DNA of 64,000 nt, taken from contig OZ244893.1 of NCBI GenBank assembly GCA_965221485.1, positions 2,852,001 to 2,916,000 on the forward strand, written 5' to 3'. A model generated the notes under the pieces. That model was not told where the DNA came from, made no database searches, and saw nothing but the letters and a program-made list of their open reading frames with translations. The position numbers were made by a program, and so were the translations under genes. Below, piece after piece: positions 26,628 through 34,544 of the stretch (the stretch's first letter is position 1; every line of letters begins with the position of its first letter). This DNA comes from JAJEBT01 sp965221485 (GTDB lineage: Bacteria; Pseudomonadota; Alphaproteobacteria; MPNO01; UBA830).

Positions 26628-27290
26628 ATGAGGCTGTTAGCTGATCTCGCCGGTAACCTTGACATATCTACTGCTCAGGTTCTTACGGCATTGCGAATTG
26701 TTAGTACTCGCGCTGGCATTGATGAAGTCACGGACTGGACCAAGAAAGAACTAGAAGGATATAGTGAAAGCGATGAACTTCCTCCACACCGGATTTGGCG
26801 ATTAACAATCAAGGCTACTCTCTACAATCCGAATCAGGCAATCATGAATGATGTCAATCTTGGCGATTGTGCGATCGACGAAAATATTCGAGAAAATGCA
26901 ACCATTTACCGTTGCCGAGACGGTGTTTGGCAAATCGAAGATATGTTGCGAGAGCGGGGGGATCGAAGAATTGGAGCAGAACATCCCAATCTTGCAACAC
27001 TCATCAATCAAGGCCCCATGCTCGGTGAAGGATGGACGTGCACCCATGCCAATGCTGAATTCTCACCAATTCACATGAAGGAGATTGTGAATAAAGCTAG
27101 GCAGGTTGCTCTAGAACTGTGTCTAGAATGTGAAAAGAGCGGAGTTGATCTCCTCTGGAGTGGTGATGACGGAAACTCCCTCGAAGGAAGAAATAAGTGG
27201 CTAGAAACGATAAAGAACGAAAGCACGAAAGAGATTATACGGCGCGCATTTGCCATGATTTCGAAGACTATTACAGAGTTATGTCAATAG
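26628..27290 (+). CDS. AbiTii-like abortive infection protein
   Basis: The 220-residue product begins with an AbiTii-type N-terminal domain: helices including VLTALRIVSTRAGIDEVTDW, then TKKELEGYSESDELPPHRIW and a strand-rich part. This layout of a short helical unit, ELxGY and DELPxYR-like segment is characteristic of the family associated with abortive phage infection. The C-terminal helix region (about 150-220) is not assigned. The gene is clearly AT-richer than the transfer genes, suggesting separate acquisition. GGGAG lies 9 nt before the ATG. It opens the second defence island. The family assignment is by recollection of the motif, not by search. Confidence 0.65.
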   Translation: MRLLADLAGNLDISTAQVLTALRIVSTRAGIDEVTDWTKKELEGYSESDELPPHRIWRLTIKATLYNPNQAIMNDVNLGDCAIDENIRENATIYRCRDGVWQIEDMLRERGDRRIGAEHPNLATLINQGPMLGEGWTCTHANAEFSPIHMKEIVNKARQVALELCLECEKSGVDLLWSGDDGNSLEGRNKWLETIKNESTKEIIRRAFAMISKTITELCQ

Positions 27291-27714
27291 GGTAAAGCAG
27301 TTGCTTCGGATAGCCTGACAATAGATTTTCTGCAACACCTGTACTGGCAGGCGCAGCTCTGGCTTGGCTAGATCGGAGTCCTTTCAGGTTGAGGCATGGG
27401 TGGCGCGGTGGAAGTAATTTGCGCATTGTAACTGGGGCATGGTCTCGGCAATTAATTCACCTCCCGGGACGTGATCGTTGGGCGCTCGTTCTTCCATTTG
27501 CGTTCATCGTTTCGAAAACCAACAGCACGGCGTTCTCGTCACCAACCATGCTTGCTCTCACAAGGCTCAAGAGTAGGTCACATGCGAGCCATTGATTCCG
27601 TAACCTAGCGTCTGCTTGTCGTGCCCAAGGCTTTCGCGGATATCCAAACATGTGCCAATGAAACGCGGCAAATGGCAGAACATCGGCCGCAGAACCCTCG
27701 AGTCCGAGAGACCG
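27291..27714. other. Intergenic stretch with probable gene remnant
   Basis: A minus-strand frame at 27457-27651 encodes a protein-like segment (RLRNQWLACDLLLSLVRAS, then NAVLLVFETMNANGRT) without clear start context. A related segment (LVRASVADGKNVV) appears on the minus strand near 34085-34143. Both look like fragments of one decayed family. Nothing else is recognised. Confidence 0.4.
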
Positions 27715-30339
27715 CTAACCCGAATCCTTTACTCGGACGCGTAGCTCATTTCTGACCTCTTGATAGACGTCGTACTGAACGGAACCCGCAACTTCCAAGG
27801 TTACAGCCAGCGCAAACCTTATATCGTCGTCGGGACTCAATCCTCCGCCCGACGCATCACGACATTGAACCCGTATTGGTAAGGTTGCTCCTTCCTCGAA
27901 CTCGGGCACGCGTACCCGATTATGAACCATGCGCCGTGACCAGAGCGTTCCTCGCCGGACCATTCTGCTATCCAGGTGGCCATTTTTCATCGCGAGATGC
28001 CATCCCTGATCTTCAGACTCGTCACCGACCTCATCAAGGTCGGAAGCGATGGCCTCCAAAGCTGCCAGCCGATATCTGGCCCGGCTGGCGTCCATTGGCG
28101 AAAACCACGCGAGCGTCACATACATTGCCCGATGAACGGAATCCCCCGACATTGATGGCGGTAAAGGAACATCGAAGATCTGTGCAGCATCTTTTCTTAC
28201 GGTTCCGAGACTAACCAGAGTCGTGCCGAGAACAGGAGCTTCGCGCATCAAGTTTGCGTTCAAAACTCCGTGACCGTATTGCCGCGCCACTTCTTCTTTG
28301 GCTTGGAAATGTCTGCGACTTCCAAGTCTTTGACACTCTTCCCGATAATGAGAAGCCGCCGCGTCGGGCCAGCGTGACGCGCTCACGGCCAAGGCTCTCG
28401 TCAGAAGCGCCAAATCAAGACGGGGCAGTTCCTGACCGGCATATGGACCGTCTTCAGCGGTCAACGCTGCCGCAGCATTCAGGGTCGCACGGGTAGTCAA
28501 GGCCGCCGCGCAACTCGTCCCGCGAGCGCGTTCCCAGTCATCCATTCCGCGGCGCGCTGAAGCCACGAAGACTCCGGAACGTCTCGTTTGCTGCATAACC
28601 CGCAGTCTCAGATGGTCGCCTGCCGCGATAGTTCGAACATCATGCCGGCCACCATGTGCCAATAAATCGGGTTTGATTGCGCGGAACGGCCCCAGACCGA
28701 GGGCAGTTGAGATTGCGGGCCTCTGCTCATCATCGTTATGTATTGCGATCTCGGGCCAACTCAGTTCCCCATCAGCTGGCGCGAGATCCAGCGAAGCCGC
28801 ACCCACCGTCAAGGCGTTCAGAGCCTCCGATGGCGCGAGAAGGGTTCTCTCGTGGCGGTTCACCCTCTGTGCAACCGCGACGAGCTCCCGTCGTTCATCG
28901 AGCGTCGCTTCCTCGAAGGCAACCGCTGTCATTCCTGTAACGCTCAGGTCATCGGACACATTTCCCGACGAAACCACGAACAACACTCCCTGGGAATACG
29001 ACCACCAATCAAGCAAACGCGCCAACGCGCTGATACGACCCGCGAAATTCGAGTGCCTGATGCCCACGGAAAAGTTGACCACAAACGCCTGAGGTGCCAA
29101 CGGTTCGATACCGGAAAAAGCTCGAGTAAGAGCGACATGAACGACGTCGACGAACAGACGATCCGCCGGTGAAGATGCCGAGTCTTCGGCATCCACCAGC
29201 ACCGGGATGCAAAGCAAGCGGCTGTCCTGCGCGGGAGTACCGTCTGCCACCAAGTCTCCCCTGAGGATCAGCGATGCCATCGAGGTCGCATGCCGCCGTT
29301 GCTCGACCACGGATCGGCCTACAAGATTATGGACATCCTCAATCACCACTCCACCATCAAGGCTCCGATGCCCTGCTAGGGGCGTACCGTCGAGGAGCAC
29401 TGCCCGGAACGGCGCCTCGGCATCGAACGGCACCACTGCATCCCGTGCAGTCGTCTCTAACGGTTCTGACTGGTTCGGGCGAGACTGCGCTATTGCCTGT
29501 GGCAGTACGAATTGAAGTCCGTCGAGCGTCGCCAGTCCTTCCACAGCCCCCGGGTCGTTCAGCAGATGTTTCGTGGAACCGGCACTCAGCGCTACGAGCA
29601 AAGCCTCGTAGATGAAACCATCTTCCTGGATCGAACTACGGCTCAGCACCCGCCCACCGAGTGCAACGACCCGCTGTTCCGCTTCGCCTCGCCATTGCGC
29701 CCGACGTTCTCTACTCCATGTCGGCCAGACTTCCAGCTCCAGACGAACTTCCACAGAATCGTCGTCCGTAAGGTATTGCTCCAGCTCCTTGCGAGCGTCG
29801 ACCGAAAACCGATCGTCCGGACCCCACGGACGCAGTTCGTCCAGCATCTCGAACAGCTGCCTCCACGGCGCATAGCCTTCCTCAGGCTGCGCCCCCCGCA
29901 CATATGATCGCCAAAGCTGAAGCAGGCGTTCGAAGGACTCGCGTGTCGGCATCGTCGCGTACAGTGTGGGTGAAGCCATGTCGCGGTGCTCAAAGAGCAA
30001 CTCATCGTCAAGTGGGTAGTCTTCGTCCAGATCGACTTCTGCAATCACCTCCAGCCCCACCAAGTTTGCGGCTCGGACAAAGTCGGCGATCGGAACTGCG
30101 GTCACGAATACGAGAGCGCGCTCGGGCGCGATCCCGCCCGGGTCGCTCCGAAGGACGACTTCCGAATCCTCGCCGGCGAGCGCTGCTTCGATCCGATCGA
30201 AGTGCGCGCCCAGCCGGCGCGCTTGAGCCTCTGCACCCCGTGATCGCGGCCGCCGAAGCCTAGTTTGGGACCCCGTCTTGCGACGGGCAGGCCGTGCGTT
30301 AGCCAGTCGCAATATCGGACGGTCGGTCATCGCTGCCAT
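27715..30339 (-). CDS. ietS: IetS-like subtilase (S8 peptidase) of a two-gene defence system
   Basis: IetAS is a described anti-phage pair made of an AAA ATPase and an S8 protease. The 874-residue product has a subtilase domain at about 290-640. The triad is visible: Asp in FRAVLLDGTPLAG (near 317), His in RHATSMASLI (near 350) and Ser in RGTSCAAAL (near 609), with the oxyanion region around FVVSSGNVSDD. The N-terminal 280 residues and C-terminal 200 residues are unassigned, the latter probably strand-rich. The ATG at 30339 overlaps the end of the ATPase gene by 41 nt; a GTG at 30348 or an ATG at 30330 are alternatives. Its expected role is activated proteolysis on infection. Confidence 0.82.
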   Translation of the reverse strand: MAAMTDRPILRLANARPARRKTGSQTRLRRPRSRGAEAQARRLGAHFDRIEAALAGEDSEVVLRSDPGGIAPERALVFVTAVPIADFVRAANLVGLEVIAEVDLDEDYPLDDELLFEHRDMASPTLYATMPTRESFERLLQLWRSYVRGAQPEEGYAPWRQLFEMLDELRPWGPDDRFSVDARKELEQYLTDDDSVEVRLELEVWPTWSRERRAQWRGEAEQRVVALGGRVLSRSSIQEDGFIYEALLVALSAGSTKHLLNDPGAVEGLATLDGLQFVLPQAIAQSRPNQSEPLETTARDAVVPFDAEAPFRAVLLDGTPLAGHRSLDGGVVIEDVHNLVGRSVVEQRRHATSMASLILRGDLVADGTPAQDSRLLCIPVLVDAEDSASSPADRLFVDVVHVALTRAFSGIEPLAPQAFVVNFSVGIRHSNFAGRISALARLLDWWSYSQGVLFVVSSGNVSDDLSVTGMTAVAFEEATLDERRELVAVAQRVNRHERTLLAPSEALNALTVGAASLDLAPADGELSWPEIAIHNDDEQRPAISTALGLGPFRAIKPDLLAHGGRHDVRTIAAGDHLRLRVMQQTRRSGVFVASARRGMDDWERARGTSCAAALTTRATLNAAAALTAEDGPYAGQELPRLDLALLTRALAVSASRWPDAAASHYREECQRLGSRRHFQAKEEVARQYGHGVLNANLMREAPVLGTTLVSLGTVRKDAAQIFDVPLPPSMSGDSVHRAMYVTLAWFSPMDASRARYRLAALEAIASDLDEVGDESEDQGWHLAMKNGHLDSRMVRRGTLWSRRMVHNRVRVPEFEEGATLPIRVQCRDASGGGLSPDDDIRFALAVTLEVAGSVQYDVYQEVRNELRVRVKDSG

Positions 30340-31312
30340 ATCGTCCACGTTGGGCAGACCAAGCGTTCACCCGGTCCGTGACCACGGTTCGGAATGTGAC
30401 GCGACCCTGCACCAACGCAAGGTGGCGCCGGACATCAAGAAAGAAGTCCTCGGCCTCCGAAAAGCTGCGCGGGCATATAGCCGCTCGCAGCCGCTTCGCA
30501 GTGTAACCCGATTTTTCAGGGAATTCCTTCAGCCGCTGGGCGAAAAACTCAGTCATCCTGTCGTCACTCGGTCGCTCAAGTTCCAGCCGCATCTGGAATC
30601 TCCGCCAGGTCGCGCGATCGAGCAATTCAGGGTGATTTGTCGCGCCGATCAAAACGCAATAGGACGGGATATCGTCCAACTGCAGCAGCAGTGTCGTCAC
30701 AACCCGCTTGATCTCGCCCGTCTCATGCAGGTCAGCTCGTTCCTTTCCAATCGCATCGAACTCGTCGAAAAACAATACGCATGGCTCCGTACGGACGAAG
30801 TCAAAAAGCCGTCGCAGACGCTGGGCCGTCTCTCCCAGATAGCTCGTAACCACCGCCTCATAGCGCACGACAAAAAGAGGCAGTGCCAACTCATACGCCA
30901 GGCTTTCCGCTAGCGAGGTCTTGCCGTTTCCGGGCGGTCCGACGAGCAGCAATCTGTGCCGTGGATCAATACCGTGGGCCCGCAATACGTCCGCCCGAAG
31001 CTGTTCCTCAATAAGCTCGAGACATGCGTCACGGATCTCTCGATCAAGAAACAACTCCGTTAGTGGCCGACGTGGTTCCCGCCTCAGAATTCCACCCGAG
31101 CCATCACGCACGCGCACTCCACCGTTACGCCCGTGTTGCATCGTCTCTGGTCGGCGCGCGTTGGCAAGAACCCTTGCGATTCGATCGGCGACGCCTGAAT
31201 GTTTTTTCGCTCGTTCGTCGGCGGCAATCGCTTCGGCCGTTTCCCTGACAGAAGTTTGATTACCACTGACGCCGGCTTTTACCAGTTCAATCAGGAGATC
31301 GCTGCGCGTCAT
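30299..31312 (-). CDS. ietA: IetA-like AAA ATPase partner of the subtilase
   Basis: The 337-residue AAA+ protein resembles the FtsH/SpoVK type: Walker A RLLLVGPPGNGKTSLAES (about 123-140), Walker B CVLFFDEFDAIGKE (about 181-194), sensor 1 VLIGATNHPELLD and an arginine finger region ATWRRFQMRL. The N-terminal 90 residues are a helical substrate or partner domain. The ATG at 31312 begins MTRSDLLIELVKAG and follows GGTGAGAAC; upstream in-frame starts are not supported. It is transcribed first and overlaps the subtilase gene, the order reported for IetAS. It probably senses or unfolds targets for the protease. Confidence 0.82.
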   Translation of the reverse strand: MTRSDLLIELVKAGVSGNQTSVRETAEAIAADERAKKHSGVADRIARVLANARRPETMQHGRNGGVRVRDGSGGILRREPRRPLTELFLDREIRDACLELIEEQLRADVLRAHGIDPRHRLLLVGPPGNGKTSLAESLAYELALPLFVVRYEAVVTSYLGETAQRLRRLFDFVRTEPCVLFFDEFDAIGKERADLHETGEIKRVVTTLLLQLDDIPSYCVLIGATNHPELLDRATWRRFQMRLELERPSDDRMTEFFAQRLKEFPEKSGYTAKRLRAAICPRSFSEAEDFFLDVRRHLALVQGRVTFRTVVTDRVNAWSAQRGRYGSDDRPSDIATG

Positions 31313-31719
31313 GTTCTCACCCGCCCTGCCGCAAGTACGACCTTGCCGCCCTTTCAAGAGAACGGCAACCGATTTAATGAATTCTCGCCCGATTTCGGGC
31401 AATAGGCAACTGGCTTTCTGAATTTTATGCGGCTGGTGTTGCTAATCACCGCACGCGCTGGGACATTCTTGGAGACATCGCCGGTGATCGCTCGCGAGGG
31501 ATCTCGATATCGGGCCATTGAGGTGTCGGACGAGGCTGCCGAGGACAGGCATTGCCTTTCCACCCTTTCCTTTCTTCGGGCCCTTCTGCAGCTTCCAAAG
31601 CCGCAGAAGTTCATGACGCAGTTGGCCGGGATAGCACTCGAAGAGTTCACCGAGCCACGTGCTGTCCTGGCAAGAGAGCACGCGGGGGCGCCGCGGATCA
31701 GGCACTGCAGGAGACAGGT
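31313..31719. other. Intergenic stretch upstream of the ietAS-like pair
   Basis: Open frames of up to 99 codons exist on both strands, but none has a ribosome binding site or family feature. The right end passes into IS630 remnants, so part of it may be eroded transposon DNA. The ietA promoter presumably lies near 31320-31420. Confidence 0.35.
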
Positions 31720-31723
31720 GTAG

Positions 31724-31940
31724 TGTTAGGGGTTTACGTGGAGAAGATGCTGGTCCCGGCGTTTCAGTCGGGCCACATATTGAACATGGACAACCTTGCA
31801 GCGCACAAGGTCGAGCTGGTCCGCCATCCCTTGACGCACGCGGCGCCGAATTGACGCATCTGCTGCCGCACTCCCCAGCCGGAACCCGTTCGAGCAGCTG
31901 TTCGCCGAACTCAAAGCACCACTGCGCGCACTGTTAATTC
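31724..31940 (+). pseudogene. Decayed IS630-family transposase C-terminal fragment
   Basis: One frame encodes VEKMLVPAFQSGHILNMDNL and AAHKVELVR up to a TGA at 31852. This corresponds to the IS630 catalytic strand that normally reads GDIVxMDNLxxHK. A second frame continues with SRNPFEQLFAELKAPLRAL, the following NPFEQxFAxLK motif. Two frames plus missing N-terminal half show it is a fragment. It suggests that the defence island was built through transposition. Confidence 0.75.
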
Positions 31941-32124
31941 CCTATGAAGCGCTATTAAAAAGCAGCTGAATGCCTTCGAATCCAAGGCAGGCACCAACGA
32001 CTGTCACAACGCCGGTGATGGCTCAATCTGACCGGAATCCGCTCTGGACCATGGTCAGCCAAAATGTTACCGGTTTTCGTCAAGGCTAAAGATTGGCCAT
32101 CGCCTACGCGGGAGCAGTTTCAAC

Positions 32125-32374
32125 ATGACCATCTCGGCTGAGCAGTGCCCGTTGCCCCCACAGGCGTTTTGGGAATCAGCAAAAAAGCTGTCGCGCCGAT
32201 CCAACGTGACTCCAGCAACCACAGCTGCGTTGGAGAGAGGACTCCGTAAATTCCTATCCGAGGACGATTAGGGACTTGGAGGTTGCTTTTGAGACGGCGG
32301 GCGTGAAGTTCACCAACGGAGAAACGTTGGTCACCAGGAGTCGCAATCATGAGACCGGACACGGCCCAAGCTGA
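32125..32374 (+). pseudogene. Frameshifted XRE-family regulator
   Basis: The first frame from ATG 32125 ends at a TAG at 32269-32271 and contains KKLSRRSNVTPATTAALERG, a helix-turn-helix fragment. A shifted frame then gives YPRTIRDLEVAFETAGVKFT and NGETLV, the usual tail of this small XRE family. The N-terminal segment CPLPPQAFWES also looks frame-scrambled relative to the expected helix. At least one, probably two, indels are needed. It overlaps the start of the ParB-like gene and may once have regulated it. Confidence 0.65.
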
Positions 32375-33494
32375 CCCCCAACCCCTAAGGTCCACCACCT
32401 CTGAATCGGTCGAACGACTCGTTCTGGACCAGCGCATCCCGCGCTTGGTGGCGGTTAACGGCAAAGCCTCGGATGAAGAAATCATCGCTCAACTCTACCG
32501 TGCTGAAGACGTTAGCGAGTTGCTGCAGTCTATCGCCGCCAACGGATATCTGGATATTGAACCATTGATTGTGCTGGAAGAGGGCGAACGTCTAGTTGTT
32601 CTCGAGCGAAACCGTCGCTTGGCTGCTATTCGCCTTTTCCGGGAACCCAAGCTCGCTGAAAAAATCGCTGACCACCAACGCCTCCGCATTACGATTCCAG
32701 GCATTGCCGACGAACATCGAGCCACACTTGACCACGTTTCCGTTTACCAAGTCGGCAGCCGGAAGGACGCCCGTCCCTTTATCGGATTCAAGCACATAAA
32801 TGGAACCGCCAAATGGGATTCACATGCAAAGGCAAAATTCGCAGCTGATTGGTATCGAGAAGGCGAGACACCGCTCGCAGAAATTGCGAACCGAATTGGC
32901 GACAAGCATGATACGGTAAAACGGATGGTGAATGCGATCTATGTGCTTGAGCAAGCGCAGTCGCAAAAGGTTTTCGATATTGAAGACCGAGTAGGCCCTC
33001 GATTCAGTTTTTCTCATCTCTATACCGCGTTGTCCCGCGCACCTTACAGGAAATTCCTCGACCTCGAGGCGGCGTGGTTTAAACACGACCCGCTTCCCAA
33101 TCCAGTGCCCAACGACAAAATAGATCACCTCTCTGACCTTCTGAGGTGGATCTACGGATCCAAGGAAGAGAAACTGGACCCGGTAATTCTTTATCAGAAT
33201 CCAGACATTAAGTGCTTGGGAGAAGTACTCGAGAGTACCGAGGGTTTGGCAGTATTGCGAACAACAGGATCACTTGCCGAAGCTTATACAAGTACACAAC
33301 CGGCGGATCGAAAATTCTCCGAGGCCCTGATCAGAACCCGGCACCAAATACGTGAAACCTCCCACAGCCTACGTGGCTTCGACAATCGTGATATTTCTCT
33401 ACTGAACATAGCAGAAGACATTTTCGAGACGGCACATGCGCTTCATGGTTGGATGAAAAAGAAAGTCCAAGATGCAACGACAGACGACAAGTAA
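32349..33494 (+). CDS. ParB N-terminal-fold protein in defence island
   Basis: The 381-residue protein has a ParB/Srx-type domain at about 45-130: ELLQSIAANGYLDIEPLIVL, then RLVVLERNRRLAAIRLF, matching the ParB box that contacts nucleotide. A helix-turn-helix-like part follows (about 170-215, PLAEIANRIGDKHDTVKRMV), and the C-terminal half is helical and unassigned. No ParA is next to it, so a partition role is unlikely. Stand-alone ParB-fold proteins are frequent in defence islands and can act as CTP-dependent clamps or nucleases. AGGAG lies 9 nt before the ATG. AT-richer than the backbone. Confidence 0.7.
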   Translation: MRPDTAQADPQPLRSTTSESVERLVLDQRIPRLVAVNGKASDEEIIAQLYRAEDVSELLQSIAANGYLDIEPLIVLEEGERLVVLERNRRLAAIRLFREPKLAEKIADHQRLRITIPGIADEHRATLDHVSVYQVGSRKDARPFIGFKHINGTAKWDSHAKAKFAADWYREGETPLAEIANRIGDKHDTVKRMVNAIYVLEQAQSQKVFDIEDRVGPRFSFSHLYTALSRAPYRKFLDLEAAWFKHDPLPNPVPNDKIDHLSDLLRWIYGSKEEKLDPVILYQNPDIKCLGEVLESTEGLAVLRTTGSLAEAYTSTQPADRKFSEALIRTRHQIRETSHSLRGFDNRDISLLNIAEDIFETAHALHGWMKKKVQDATTDDK

Positions 33495-33559
33495 TGTTCG
33501 CAGCCTATGCTGGTTAGTTGGCTTAATGCTGAGCGACAACTGCAGCACCGATGTCGTGC

Positions 33560-33979
33560 TCATATCTCCGGACTAATACTCCGCGCTAGCTCCACCACCT
33601 TGTGCGCCGAGTCGACATAGGAAAAACCCCCATCGAATAGCGTTTTGAACTTGTCGAACAGATCTTCGCTCGAGACTGCGCTCAGGAAGTCGTAACCGTC
33701 GTCGGTGCTTCTTCCGATTTGTTTCTCCCGCGAGCGCCACTCGGCATGACCAGCGTCAACCAGAAATTCAACATGGTGAAATTGCTTCCCAGCACTGTCG
33801 GACATGTTGAAGGCGTTTAGCGCTTCCATATTACCAAGTGGATCGGCCGCCATTTCACGCAAGAGTCGCAGCATCAACTCCGGGACAGCATATGCAGTCA
33901 TCATAAGCGGACAGAACCATATCGCCCCTTTCTCGCCTAAACGCGATCCCTGGGATGAACCCATGTCTCTTGTGAGCAT
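33560..33979 (-). CDS. Hypothetical protein, possibly the remnant of a larger gene
   Basis: A 139-codon frame encodes a protein-like sequence with PLMMTAYAVPELMLRLLREM, FHHVEFLVDAGHAEWRSRE and a C-terminal helix. I recognise no family. No good ribosome binding site precedes the ATG at 33979. Protein-like segments in other frames immediately upstream (34000-34140) suggest a longer gene broken by frameshifts. It lies between the ParB-like gene and the restriction-modification gene on the opposite strand. Confidence 0.4.
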   Translation of the reverse strand: MLTRDMGSSQGSRLGEKGAIWFCPLMMTAYAVPELMLRLLREMAADPLGNMEALNAFNMSDSAGKQFHHVEFLVDAGHAEWRSREKQIGRSTDDGYDFLSAVSSEDLFDKFKTLFDGGFSYVDSAHKVVELARSISPEI

Positions 33980-34544
33980 TTTCCGGATCCAACGGTTGCC
34001 TCTTCATGCCATTCCCCTTGGCCTGCCTTGCTCGGCTCGGCTTTTCTCCCAAACCGTGTGGTACTCGTTCTTCTCTTCGATGATTATCGTCCCGACAACC
34101 CAACGAACCACGTTTTTACCATCGGCTACGCTTGCTCTCACAAGGCCAATTCAATTGGCGCTATTTGGTCGGCCACTTGGTTCCGCCCAACTTAGATTAT
34201 TCACTGGCGCCGCGATAATCCTGCAGTGCGCGAGGCTTGCACATCCTACTTATCGACGATTCCGTCAATTTGCATTAAAGTGTGTTCCGGATTTCTCAGC
34301 ATCAACGAAACACTTTTCGTGATCGTTGGTAGCGGATCACAAGGACCTGAATCAGCTTGATATCACTCTGTAACCATATTTTCGTCACGCGCTGCCGTCG
34401 ACTTTTTTTCCGAAGCCTGCTCCACCCAAAGGCCGGTACCAGATTTCAGGCCAATTGGGGGACGTTCCTCGGCGCGATCCAGGCAAGCCACGAGTTCGCA
34501 CGGATGCTCCGTGAACGAACCGCTGCGGAAAGCAGAGTGCACGC
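33980..34544. other. Intergenic stretch with eroded coding sequence
   Basis: On the minus strand a short frame near 34020-34143 encodes LVRASVADGKNVVRWVVGTI, similar to a segment at 27457-27651. The frame is bounded by stops. The rest, up to the restriction-modification gene, shows no gene and presumably contains its promoter. Confidence 0.35.
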
